From: Clostridiaceae bacterium
GTDB lineage: Bacteria; Bacillota_A; Clostridia; Clostridiales; Clostridiaceae
Length of the DNA: 64,000 nucleotides
Direction: 5' to 3'
Assembly (NCBI GenBank): GCA_029256485.1
Contig: JAQSXU010000001.1
Location: forward strand, 124,001-188,000
Under the pieces are notes generated by a model, which saw only the letters and a program-made list of their open reading frames with translations, was not told where the DNA came from and searched no databases. Made by a program: the position numbers and the translations under genes. Every line of letters begins with the position of its first letter. Within the stretch, counting starts at the first letter, position 1. Positions 48,588 through 57,040 of this stretch are shown in pieces.

Positions 48588-49203
48588 AGTTATTGTAGTA
48601 TTTGGTGGGAGCTTTAACCCTCCTACCAATTCTCATTTTAATTTAGCAGAGCAGATATATGATGAATATGATTATGTTGAGAAGATACTCTTTGTCCCAG
48701 TTGGCAATCATTATGAAAAACCTGGCTTAATAAAATCAGAGCATAGATTTAATATGATTAAAAGAGTATGCGATAAAAACCCAAAATTCGAAGTGTCAAG
48801 AGTGGAAATTGATGCAGATAGACAACTGTACACAATAGAAACATTAGATTTAATTCAAAGAGAAAATCCTGGATGTGTATTGTGGTTTGTAATTGGTTCG
48901 GATAACTTAAAAGAAATATATACATGGATGAAGTATAATGAATTAGTAAAAAACTATAAAGTATTAGTTGTGGAAAGAGATAATGATGACATGATTAATA
49001 TTATGAACAATAACCCTCTTTTAAAATGTTATGAAAACAACTTTATTAAAGTTAAAGGAGCTGTAAGAACTAATAGTAGTTCGACTATTGTAAGAGAACA
49101 AATTTTTAATAAAAGGGGTATCAGATATTTAGTACCTGATGAAGTTTATAATTATATTATAGAAAACAAAATATATGAAAAGATTATATCATATGCGAGT
49201 TAA
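48574..49203 (+). CDS. nadD: Nicotinate-nucleotide adenylyltransferase
   Basis: 209 residues from ATG 48574 (six bases after GGAG; ATG 48577 also possible). The nucleotidyltransferase motif appears as VVFGGSFNPPTNSHFNLAEQ (GxFxPxH type), then VLWFVIGSDNL, and the C-terminal NSSSTIVREQIF, the ISSTxIR signature. It joins nicotinate mononucleotide to AMP giving NaAD. The 14-base overlap with pncB means translational coupling. Third step. Confidence 0.93.
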   Translation: MMKNKVIVVFGGSFNPPTNSHFNLAEQIYDEYDYVEKILFVPVGNHYEKPGLIKSEHRFNMIKRVCDKNPKFEVSRVEIDADRQLYTIETLDLIQRENPGCVLWFVIGSDNLKEIYTWMKYNELVKNYKVLVVERDNDDMINIMNNNPLLKCYENNFIKVKGAVRTNSSSTIVREQIFNKRGIRYLVPDEVYNYIIENKIYEKIISYAS

Positions 49204-49224
49204 AAATTTTAAAGTAAAAAATAA

Positions 49225-49253
49225 TTTACAAAATAAAAGAAATATGATATAAT
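49225..49253 (+). promoter_or_regulatory. Promoter
   Basis: TTTACA (49225-49230), 17 bp ending TGA, TATAAT (49248-49253), upstream of the 135-aa gene. Confidence 0.85.
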
Positions 49254-49292
49254 GCAAGTAGATGGAACAATTGCAATAATGAGGGGTAACAA

Positions 49293-49700
49293 ATGTTAAA
49301 TATAGAAAACTTTAAAATAATCAAAGCTGAGAACAGAGTCAATGGTGTACAACCTGCTATACTGTTGCATAATGAACAGAATAATCATTTGTATATGGTG
49401 ACAATATCCGCAGATTATCAGTTTAATATTACTGATGAAGGGGTAGTAGGCGAAAGATATGACTTAAACTTTAATTATGTAAAAAAAAGTAAAAGTATAA
49501 AATCTTGGGAACATTATGCAAAATCTTGGTTTGGTGTTGATTATGAATTTGCAATAAAAAAGATGAATGAAAATTTAATTGTGAAGTGTATATTGGAAGA
49601 TATGGATTATCTTTTTAATATACCAAATAAAAATAATCCAGATATAGAAACGGATATGATGAATAATGGTAGATGGTATATATATACTTTTGCAAATTAA
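49293..49700 (+). CDS. Hypothetical protein, 135 aa
   Basis: GAGGGGT precedes ATG 49293. Beta-rich protein (FKIIKAENRVNGVQPAILLHN ... YMVTISADYQFNITDEG) with a helical middle and C-terminal WYIYTFAN. Sits between nadD and nadE in the same direction but from its own promoter. Unknown. A role connected to NAD is possible by position only. Confidence 0.65.
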   Translation: MLNIENFKIIKAENRVNGVQPAILLHNEQNNHLYMVTISADYQFNITDEGVVGERYDLNFNYVKKSKSIKSWEHYAKSWFGVDYEFAIKKMNENLIVKCILEDMDYLFNIPNKNNPDIETDMMNNGRWYIYTFAN

Positions 49701-49718
49701 TATTAGGAGGGAAGGTTT

Positions 49719-50081
49719 ATGCATGATTCAGGTGGTTCGGGATTAGGTGCATTAGCGATAATTTTAGGACTCGGCTCAATATTGTTTTCTGAGTTTGTGT
49801 TGAAAAATATAATATGGTTTATAATTGGAGCTATAATATGTGTTGTACTTTATTTTGTGTGGATATTTTACATTAAAGATTATGTATACAAATTTCGTCA
49901 AAAGTTTCAAGATAGCCTTAGAAATTTCATATTAAAAAAGTATAAAGTTGACATGTATAACAATAGAAAATTATGGGGCATATACGTCTTTGTAATGTAC
50001 GTTGTAGAAATGATTTTTGGATTCTTCATAATCCTAATCGTAATTCGGTGTTTATCATTTCTTTTAGGATTCGTTGATTGA
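49719..50081 (+). CDS. Membrane protein, 120 aa
   Basis: TAGGAGGGAAGG precedes ATG 49719. Three hydrophobic segments (GSGLGALAIILGLGSILFSE, IIWFIIGAIICVVLYFVWIF and, near the C-terminus, IYVFVMYVVEMIFGFFIILI) around a basic loop (YKFRQKFQDSLRNFILKKYK). Unknown family. Cotranscribed with the 135-aa gene (18-bp gap). Confidence 0.65.
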   Translation: MHDSGGSGLGALAIILGLGSILFSEFVLKNIIWFIIGAIICVVLYFVWIFYIKDYVYKFRQKFQDSLRNFILKKYKVDMYNNRKLWGIYVFVMYVVEMIFGFFIILIVIRCLSFLLGFVD

Positions 50082-50174
50082 TAAAAAAATATAAACTTAA
50101 GTTGTTGATAAAGGTCAACAAAAGGAGTAATTAAGAAAAAAGAATATAATATTGAATATGTGAAGGAGGAAATT

Positions 50175-50924
50175 ATGATAACAAAAGAAAATGTGAGCTA
50201 TGAAGTAGGAAAAATGACTATGTGGATTAGAGAACAACTAAAGAAAACAAAGACAAGTGGTATTGTTGTTGGTAATAGTGGAGGGAAAGATAGTGCAGTA
50301 GTTATTGCACTTTGTAAAAGAGCAACTGATAGAGTTTTAGGTGTAATATTACCATGTGGCAATATCACGCAGGATGAATTACATGCAGAAGCTTTAGCTA
50401 CAGAATTTAATGTGAGTACAGTTAAAATAGATTTAAAAGATACATTTGATGTATTATTAAAAACAATAAATAATATATCAGAAAAAACATCTGCTATTAA
50501 TAAAATAGAAGGATTAGCAATGAGTAATATAAAACCACGACTTAGAATGACTACATTATATTCTATTGCACAATCTAAGGGATATTTAGTAGCTGGTACA
50601 GGTAATAAATCAGAAAGAACTATGGGATATTTTACAAAGTGGGGAGATGGTGGTTGTGATTTTAACCCAATAGGTAATTTAACTGTTCAAGAAATATTAA
50701 TACTTGGCGAATATCTTGGTGTGCCGACACAAATTCTTTATAAAGCACCATCTGCAGGATTATGGGAAGGACAGACAGATGAACAAGAAATGGGAGTTAC
50801 ATATAAAGAAATTGACGAATATCTAATTACAGGAAAAACTAATGAAAGAGCAACTGAAATAATTGAAAATAACTATAATAGAACAAATCATAAACGAGAA
50901 CTACCACCGATTTATGGTCAGTAA
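50175..50924 (+). CDS. nadE: NAD synthetase (ammonia-dependent)
   Basis: 249 residues from ATG 50175 (RBS AAGGAGGA). PP-loop SGGKDS (35-40) for ATP, then GTGNKSERTMGYFTKWGDGGCDFNPIG, the NaAD/ATP binding hallmark, and PTQILYKAPSAGLWEGQTDEQEMG. The size fits the NH3-dependent type without glutaminase domain. It adenylates NaAD and amidates it to NAD. Together with pncA, pncB and nadD this completes the route from nicotinamide to NAD. Terminator follows at 50934. Confidence 0.95.
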   Translation: MITKENVSYEVGKMTMWIREQLKKTKTSGIVVGNSGGKDSAVVIALCKRATDRVLGVILPCGNITQDELHAEALATEFNVSTVKIDLKDTFDVLLKTINNISEKTSAINKIEGLAMSNIKPRLRMTTLYSIAQSKGYLVAGTGNKSERTMGYFTKWGDGGCDFNPIGNLTVQEILILGEYLGVPTQILYKAPSAGLWEGQTDEQEMGVTYKEIDEYLITGKTNERATEIIENNYNRTNHKRELPPIYGQ

Positions 50925-50933
50925 ATTTTTATT

Positions 50934-50965
50934 AAAAAAGCAGAGAATATTCTCTGCTTTTTTAA
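50934..50965. terminator. Bidirectional terminator
   Basis: AAAAAAGCAGAGAAT pairs with ATTCTCTGCTTTTTT between converging genes. Confidence 0.88.
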
Positions 50966-50999
50966 TTTAGTAAACTCATTTTTTAATTTGCTATTAAAC

Positions 51000-51224
51000 C
51001 TATCTGGCTATGATTGTTATATCACATCTTTCCAAACCTTGTAGTCCATATGTGAACAATTTTCCAGTTTCTATGTTTTTTATTGTTACCAATTCGCTTT
51101 CTACTTTAACATAACCACTTTCTGTACCAGTACAGTTTTTTTCAATTTTAATAACTTCCATCATTAATTTGTTTGTATTCCCAACAAATTTAGTTCCTAC
51201 TTTAAATTTACCAATATTATTCAT
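51000..51224 (-). CDS. Hypothetical protein, 74 aa
   Basis: Weak RBS (CGTGAGAGTG) before ATG 51224. The product has KFKVGTKFVGNTNKLMMEVIKIE, EYVKVESELVTIKN and LFTYGLQGLERCD, a small beta-barrel-like protein. Not recognised. It is the downstream partner of the 55-aa zinc protein (27-bp gap). Confidence 0.6.
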   Translation of the reverse strand: MNNIGKFKVGTKFVGNTNKLMMEVIKIEKNCTGTESGYVKVESELVTIKNIETGKLFTYGLQGLERCDITIIAR

Positions 51225-51251
51225 TCTTACACTCTCACGATTTACTTTATT

Positions 51252-51419
51252 TTAACTAACCAAAATAAGCTGAGTACATTCTTCTTTTAAGGATTTATCC
51301 CAATCTTCAACTTCATATATGCTTATTGGCTTGCCACACTTTTCACATTCCATTGAATAACCTTGTGAATCCGTAGGTTCAAATTCATGTAACTTATTTA
51401 TTAATGATTCCTTTGCCAT
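51252..51419 (-). CDS. Small CxxC protein, 55 aa
   Basis: ATG 51419 follows AGAAGGGA. The product is MAKESLINKLHEFEPTDSQ followed by a strand and CEKCGKPI, one CxxC knuckle with a third Cys late (EECTQLI). Possibly a zinc-binding mini-protein. Unknown function. Confidence 0.55.
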   Translation of the reverse strand: MAKESLINKLHEFEPTDSQGYSMECEKCGKPISIYEVEDWDKSLKEECTQLILVS

Positions 51420-51614
51420 TTAAATCCCTTCTTTATATGAATTATATTTTTCTATATTTATTTTGTTAATCAATAGATATCCCCCTAATTTTTAATTTAT
51501 GATATATTATACAAATAATAAAAGAAATAATAACAACAATTGTAATCTCTAATTGAGATATAATTATAAAACGCAGTAGATTTTCTAATGCGTTTTATAT
51601 GTGAATTTTATTTG

Positions 51615-51980
51615 TTAGAAAGTTTCAACCCTTGCAATTTTTCCTGATGGAAACCAAAAAAATGAAGGTTCATACCCTTTACCATTTCTATAATTTTCTG
51701 TATTATCTGAAATAGCAAATGAAGTATATCCTAAATAATCAACATGTCCATTAGTATGCATATACTTAATATCTTCATTTTCTTCATATATACTTTGTTC
51801 AGCATCCTTCTTTGCGTACTCATATGCATTTAAGCCATATGTATCCTTTATAAATTCAAGAGCATCTTCTAAAGTATCAAATGTTTCTAATATTTCATAA
51901 ATATCTTCCGAAGAACTCAATAATTTTGCTTCCTGTTCTGTTAAACCATACGGGAAACTATCTATTTTTTCATGTTTCAT
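51615..51980 (-). CDS. Hypothetical protein, 121 aa
   Basis: I start at ATG 51980 (RBS AAAGGAG), not at an upstream extension to 52025. It has KLLSSSEDIYEILETFDTLEDALEFIKDTYGLN (helical) and a C-terminal HVDYLGYTSFAISDNTENY ... FFWFPSGKIARVETF, reminiscent of small phage proteins with a WG-like repeat. Unknown. Followed by hairpin ATAAAACGCA/TGCGTTTTAT (51569-51601), its probable terminator. Confidence 0.6.
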   Translation of the reverse strand: MKHEKIDSFPYGLTEQEAKLLSSSEDIYEILETFDTLEDALEFIKDTYGLNAYEYAKKDAEQSIYEENEDIKYMHTNGHVDYLGYTSFAISDNTENYRNGKGYEPSFFWFPSGKIARVETF

Positions 51981-52118
51981 TTTACATATCTCCTTTATAT
52001 TCATTATTAAAAGAATTGGATACATTCACCATTTGTTTAAATCCTTAATATTATATTTAGACTTCAATTTACAGCTAAATTAATTTTAACACATTTAAAA
52101 GGTTTGTTAAATGGTAAA

Positions 52119-52544
52119 TTACATGTTTTTTGACATGTTTCTTTGTATGTTAATATATTTTTTATCAGTATACTTTGTACCAATAACAAATAAACCATGT
52201 TCTTCGATACTATAATTTCTAATAAATCTTACATCGCCTTGTCTTTCATTCCATATTTCATCACACATAGTAACTCCCATAAAACGATTTTCAAATTCGT
52301 CAAGAATAACTACAAATTTCATATCGTATTCATCTTTTATTATGTCACCTTCATAAATTTTAGTACCTTTAATATCCTTACAATTTGTATATTGTCCGAT
52401 AGTTTTAGGGTTTACCTGTACCTTAAGTTTAAAGTTTCCTCTAACATACAGAATATAATATTTACCAAATCTATCTTTAATAAGACTTCCATATACCCAT
52501 TTATTTGAATTAATCATTTGTCCTCTAAATTTTATAACTCTCAT
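52119..52544 (-). CDS. YopX-like phage protein
   Basis: 141 residues. The YopX frame is plain: IKFRGQMINSNKWVYGSLI, then VNPKTIGQYTNCKDIKGTKIYEGDIIKDEYD. The YopX family is widespread in firmicute phages and has no agreed function; its C-terminal part forms a beta-barrel. RBS GAAAGGATAAAG. Presence supports a phage link for this replicon. Confidence 0.85.
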   Translation of the reverse strand: MRVIKFRGQMINSNKWVYGSLIKDRFGKYYILYVRGNFKLKVQVNPKTIGQYTNCKDIKGTKIYEGDIIKDEYDMKFVVILDEFENRFMGVTMCDEIWNERQGDVRFIRNYSIEEHGLFVIGTKYTDKKYINIQRNMSKNM

Positions 52545-52776
52545 ATTCTTTATCCTTTCGATTTTAAAAAACTTTTAAATATGTTTGTAATTAGTAAACT
52601 TCTTTGTTATATTTTAATTCATATTCTATAATATGCAGGTTAATTTGACAAAATAATTGCTATATAACAAATATGACAAACTCAAAACATACCATGAATA
52701 TATGTGAAAATATAAAAATTCCCACTTCTTAGCTTTAATGTAAGTGTGGTAATTGACTTATTTAATCACATTGTTA

Positions 52777-53334
52777 TTAACAAGCCATTTGTTTTTCAAT
52801 AAATTTAGCTATTGCTTTAGCAAACTTAATTTCAATTTCTCCAAGTTCAGCTTCTTTATCTTTAGTTAAGATAATTACAGCCCCAATCTTATCGCCAAGT
52901 ACAATAATTGGTACAATGATACAAGAACAATATCCATAGGGATTTCCTTTTTCATCAGTTATATCTATCATTTGTTCATTGCTTTTAGCATTTTTAATCA
53001 ATACAGTGTTATTATTAATAGCATTTTCAACATCTTGACTAATTCTTTTGTGCATTAACTCACTTTTGACTATTCCTGAAACTGAAACGATATTGTCATT
53101 ATCTGTTATACATGCAATATGTCCTATAGATTCAACAATTGACTCAGCGTATCCATCAATAGAACCACTAAGAACTTTGAGTGGAGAATATTTTTTAAAC
53201 AAAACTCCATCTGCTCCATTTAAGAATAGTTCCAGAGCATCTCCTTCTTTTATTCTAAGAGTTCTTCTAATCTCCTTTGGAATAACAACTCTTCCAAGGT
53301 CATCTATTCTTCTAATAATACCTGTTTCTTTCAT
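52777..53334 (-). CDS. spoVT: SpoVT-like sporulation regulator (AbrB + GAF)
   Basis: 185 residues from ATG 53334 (RBS TAGGAGGAAG). N-terminal AbrB/SpoVT swapped-hairpin domain: TGIIRRIDDLGRVVIPKEIRRTLRIKEGDALELFL. C-terminal GAF-like domain (about 55-180; IVESIGHIACITDNDNIVSVSG ... YCSCIIVPIIVLGDKIGAVIIL). SpoVT normally controls late sporulation genes in the forespore. Size and domains match the chromosomal type. A replicon-borne copy could keep the element active in spores or shift host sporulation. Confidence 0.9.
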   Translation of the reverse strand: MKETGIIRRIDDLGRVVIPKEIRRTLRIKEGDALELFLNGADGVLFKKYSPLKVLSGSIDGYAESIVESIGHIACITDNDNIVSVSGIVKSELMHKRISQDVENAINNNTVLIKNAKSNEQMIDITDEKGNPYGYCSCIIVPIIVLGDKIGAVIILTKDKEAELGEIEIKFAKAIAKFIEKQMAC

Positions 53335-53477
53335 AATAATTCTTCCTCCTAATATAAGTTTATACTTTTTCATAATGTTCGTTATTGAACCACTGAGTTA
53401 TATTAATCCTTGTATTATAGTGGATGTTTTTATTAAAAATAACAATTTCATCTGCCATGCAAAATGTAAATAGTTTA

Positions 53478-53729
53478 TTATATTTTATATAACTTTTTAA
53501 TGTCAGCCCACCAAGATTGAGTATCATCATAATATTTATTTATTTCTTGCTTTATAAAATCACTTGTTAAAAATTTAAAATCTTCTGTTTTTATTATTTC
53601 ATTGTATATTAAATCAAATATTCTCTCTTTTGTTTGCACTTCATTTGCATTTTTAACATTTTTCACGTTCTCACAATATAAATTGTCTAATGTTTCATAA
53701 AATTTTTTTAATCTAATATCCTTTTCCAC
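53478..53729 (-). CDS. Hypothetical protein, 83 aa
   Basis: TAGGAGTG precedes ATG 53729. Charged helical product: DIRLKKFYETLDNLYCENVKNVKN, then ERIFDLIYNEIIKTEDFKFL, ending QSWWADIKKLYKI. Unknown; cotranscribed with the upstream 55-aa gene (20-bp gap). Confidence 0.6.
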   Translation of the reverse strand: MEKDIRLKKFYETLDNLYCENVKNVKNANEVQTKERIFDLIYNEIIKTEDFKFLTSDFIKQEINKYYDDTQSWWADIKKLYKI

Positions 53730-53749
53730 TTTCTACACTCCTATTTTTA

Positions 53750-53917
53750 TTACTTTATATTATTTTCAAATTTCTGATAATATTGACAATCTAAATAAGA
53801 ACAACCTTGTCTTTCTTCGAAATTACATTTTTTTGGCTTATCTAATACAGTATAATCACACTTATCATTTCCTGTAATATTATTGCACTTATTAATTTCT
53901 TTCTTATCATTATTCAT
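53750..53917 (-). CDS. Cysteine-rich small protein, 55 aa
   Basis: ATG 53917 follows TAAGGAGC. The product begins MNNDKKEINKCNNITGNDKC and has five cysteines in all (KCNNI, KCDY, KCNFEE, GCSYLDCQYY). The spacing does not match a common zinc finger; possibly an iron-sulfur or zinc knuckle. Unknown. Driven by the minus-strand promoter at 53968-53996. Confidence 0.6.
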   Translation of the reverse strand: MNNDKKEINKCNNITGNDKCDYTVLDKPKKCNFEERQGCSYLDCQYYQKFENNIK

Positions 53918-53967
53918 ATTTAAAAGCTCCTTAATTCTTAGTATTTGAATATAATTAACTCTATTAC

Positions 53968-54042
53968 ATTTTACTATTTTTTAACTTCAAAGTCAATAAA
54001 AAGTAAATTAAAATTGACTAAAAAATATAAATATGATATAAT
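53968..54042. promoter_or_regulatory. Divergent promoters for the 55-aa gene and recD2-1
   Basis: Minus strand: TTGACT (53996-53991), 17 bp, TAAAAT (53973-53968). Plus strand: TTGACT (54014-54019), 17 bp ending ATATGA, TATAAT (54037-54042). The two -35 boxes point away from each other across AATAAAAAGTAAATTAA. Confidence 0.85.
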
Positions 54043-54186
54043 AATTTAAGCAAGAAGCATTTAATTTCTCAATATTCTATAAATGCCTGTTTTTTTTGAT
54101 AATTAGCTTCTTTACGGAATAGAATAAATAAAATAACACACATCAGGTATTCATAAAGAATATTTACATAGGAGAGGAGTTTTAAA

Positions 54187-56724
54187 ATGTTTAACAATGG
54201 ATTTTCTAAATTTCCATGTGACGATTTTGATAAAAGAGATAAATCAAATATATTGGATACACATACACTAAATACAAAGGTAACAAAAACGATTATACCT
54301 ACTTTTGAAATCACATATATGGAAAGCTCAGGATTTGGAGCATATATAGTTGAAGATGAAAATGAAAATACTTTTTCTGTAAAAGGAACATTTATTTCCG
54401 AACTCATAATTGGTCAAACATATTCAGTAGAAGGCACTATTTGCGTTTATAAAGGCGAAAGACAAATTAATGTATCAACTATCAGAAATGTTAAACCAGT
54501 AAACAAAAAGGGTATTATAGCTTATTTGCAGACACTTAGAGGGCTAAAGAGTAAAGCTTCCCTAATATACGACAAATTTGGTGATAAAAGCATACAAATA
54601 TTAATTGATAATCCAATGCTTGTCTCTGAAACTGTTACTGGTATAGGTAAAAAATCTGTAACTAAATGGAAAGAGCAGTTAGATAAAATGAAAGAATCTC
54701 AATATACTATTTCAAGTCTTCTTGGTTATGGGTTAAGTCCTAAACAAGCAAAGAAACTTTATGATAAGTATGGAGATGAAATTGTATCAAGAATTGAACA
54801 AAATCCTTACTTTTTATCTTCAGAGGTTAAAGGCTATGGTTTTGAAAAGTGTGACAGAATAGCAAGAAATGTTGGATTTAATCCTAAAAGTGAATTTAGA
54901 ATACAAGAAGGCATTATACATGTACTTAATGAAGCATCTTCAAGTGGGCATTGTTTTTTACCGCAGGAGGAACTTATTTCAAGAGCTATAAATCTATTAA
55001 AAATTAGTCTTACAGTTCAAGAAATGAATGGTTTTGCTTCGGAAAAGATTGGACAAACTGAATTTGATTATGAAATAGGTACATATAAGTACCCTGTTAA
55101 TTATAATGAAATGAGAAGTTCTCTTGACATGTATAGAAGAGAGAAAAATAATAGAGAAAAAGAAAAACACAGACATACTGTAATTTCTTTTTTAGGTGAA
55201 GAAATACTTGACCAATTGATAGAAGTACAATGTCAACGAAGAATTGTCATAGATAAAGACAAAGTTTATTTAAAACAACTATTCATAGAAGAAAGAGAAG
55301 TTGCTGAAAGAGTTTGTTGTTTAGCAGTTGAAAAGCCATTTAAAATCTCAATAGAGTTAGAAAGTGAACTTGATAAATTTATCAAGGAAAATAATATAAC
55401 ACTTGAAGATATGCAAAGAAAAGCTGTGATTGAGTTTTCTAAAAATAATGGAGGCTTTTTTATATTAAATGGTAGTGCAGGTTGTGGAAAAACATTTACT
55501 TTGAAAATAATCTTAGAAATGTTAAAAAGACAATATAGTAATATGAATAAACCATTTCGTGTTAAAGTATTAGCTCCAACTGGAAAAGCTTCTAAGGTTG
55601 CGACCAAGGCGACAGGAAGAATATGTACGACTGTTCATAGAGGACTTGGATATAATCCTCAGATTGGATTTGAGTATAATGAAGATAATCCATTGGAAGC
55701 TGATTGTGTGGTTGTAGATGAAAGCTCAATGCTTGACATTTCACTTGCTAAAAGCTTACTTGTTGCAATAAGTAATGGAACTAAAGTAATATTTATGGGA
55801 GATACAAAACAACTCCCATCAGTTGGCCCTGGCAATGTCTTAAATGATTTAATTAATAGCAATGTTGTAAAAGTCATTACTTTAAATGTAGTAAAAAGAC
55901 AAGGAGAGCTTTCAGGTATAATAAAAAATGCAAATCGCATTATCAATAATGAAGTTATAGAAAATTGCGAAAATACAAAAGACGCTTATGTGATTTTTAG
56001 AAGAACTGTAGAAGGTACTCAAAAAGCTATAATTGATTCAATTAAAAGAATATTAAGCATGGATGGGTTTACTTTAGATGATATTCAACTATTATGTCCT
56101 CAGAAAAATGGACAAATTGGAACTTGGTATATGAATTATCTTTTACAAAAGGAATTTAATAAATCGGAAGAAGGATTAGCTGTTGTAAATAAGAATTTCC
56201 AGGTAACAAGCTATGATAAAGCACCAGAAATGATTACTCTTTACTTTAAAACAGGAGATAAAGTCATTCATATTAAGAATAATTATGATATGGAATGGTA
56301 CACAAAAGGATTGTATGGTGGATACATCTTAGAAAAAGAAATGGTTGGAATTACGAATGGAGAGTGTGGTACAATTGAAGAGATTGTAAAAGTTAGAATA
56401 GATGGTGAAACCACAACAAGAATTATTGTAAAATACGAAGATAAATATGTGTTTTATGATGACGGATATGATGAATTAGACCATTCTTATGCTCTTACAA
56501 TTCATAAATCTCAGGGAAGTCAATGGAAAGCAATAATAATGCCTATAATGAAGCAAAATTACATTATGCTTGACAATAATTTATTCTATACTGGTTATAC
56601 AAGAGCAGAACTTTTTGAAGTAACCATTGGACAAATTGAAGCCATGACTTATGCTGTTAAAACACATAAAACAAGGGATAGATTTACTGCGTTAACTGAT
56701 AGAATTTGCGAGTTAGTCGCTTAA
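54187..56724 (+). CDS. RecD2/TraA-type DNA helicase, copy 1
   Basis: 845 residues, RBS AGGAGAGGAG. An N-terminal OB-like domain (about 35-105: SSGFGAYIVEDENENTFSVKG, YKGERQINVSTIRNVKPV), helix-hairpin-helix region (GIGKKSVTKWKEQL, GYGFEKCDRIARNVG), then RecD2 superfamily-1B motifs: Walker A NGSAGCGKT (about 430), VVDESSMLD, MGDTKQLPSVGPGNV, and near the end SYALTIHKSQGSQW. These 5'-3' helicases help process DNA ends and plasmid transfer or fork repair. A closely related paralogue is at 61574. Confidence 0.93.
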   Translation: MFNNGFSKFPCDDFDKRDKSNILDTHTLNTKVTKTIIPTFEITYMESSGFGAYIVEDENENTFSVKGTFISELIIGQTYSVEGTICVYKGERQINVSTIRNVKPVNKKGIIAYLQTLRGLKSKASLIYDKFGDKSIQILIDNPMLVSETVTGIGKKSVTKWKEQLDKMKESQYTISSLLGYGLSPKQAKKLYDKYGDEIVSRIEQNPYFLSSEVKGYGFEKCDRIARNVGFNPKSEFRIQEGIIHVLNEASSSGHCFLPQEELISRAINLLKISLTVQEMNGFASEKIGQTEFDYEIGTYKYPVNYNEMRSSLDMYRREKNNREKEKHRHTVISFLGEEILDQLIEVQCQRRIVIDKDKVYLKQLFIEEREVAERVCCLAVEKPFKISIELESELDKFIKENNITLEDMQRKAVIEFSKNNGGFFILNGSAGCGKTFTLKIILEMLKRQYSNMNKPFRVKVLAPTGKASKVATKATGRICTTVHRGLGYNPQIGFEYNEDNPLEADCVVVDESSMLDISLAKSLLVAISNGTKVIFMGDTKQLPSVGPGNVLNDLINSNVVKVITLNVVKRQGELSGIIKNANRIINNEVIENCENTKDAYVIFRRTVEGTQKAIIDSIKRILSMDGFTLDDIQLLCPQKNGQIGTWYMNYLLQKEFNKSEEGLAVVNKNFQVTSYDKAPEMITLYFKTGDKVIHIKNNYDMEWYTKGLYGGYILEKEMVGITNGECGTIEEIVKVRIDGETTTRIIVKYEDKYVFYDDGYDELDHSYALTIHKSQGSQWKAIIMPIMKQNYIMLDNNLFYTGYTRAELFEVTIGQIEAMTYAVKTHKTRDRFTALTDRICELVA

Positions 56725-56739
56725 TGAAAGGGTTAAAGA

Positions 56740-57021
56740 ATGGATATAAAGATTAATGAAATATTAAAATACAAAGATGAATATGGGATAATTAGTAGAG
56801 GAAAAGGTCTGAAAATAGCTAAAAATGAATTAGATAATCCTATTTCATATGAGCAATATAAAAGAACACCTATATTTATACCTCTTGGATTAATAGGAAG
56901 AACATATTTTCATAATCCCATATATGATTTGACAGAAGAAATTATAAAAAATGAAATAAAAACTATTTCTGATAATGAAAAAGAAAAATTAAGAAAAATG
57001 TATTCTTTCATTGTGGAGTAA
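56740..57021 (+). CDS. Hypothetical protein, 93 aa
   Basis: AAAGGGTTAAAGA precedes ATG 56740, 16 bp after the helicase gene. Product: DIKINEILKYKDEYGIISRG, PISYEQYKRTPIFIPLGLIG, then a C-terminal helix. Unknown. Cotranscribed with the helicase and the methyltransferase downstream (20-bp gap). Confidence 0.6.
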   Translation: MDIKINEILKYKDEYGIISRGKGLKIAKNELDNPISYEQYKRTPIFIPLGLIGRTYFHNPIYDLTEEIIKNEIKTISDNEKEKLRKMYSFIVE

Positions 57022-57040
57022 TAACAAGGAGAAATGACAA

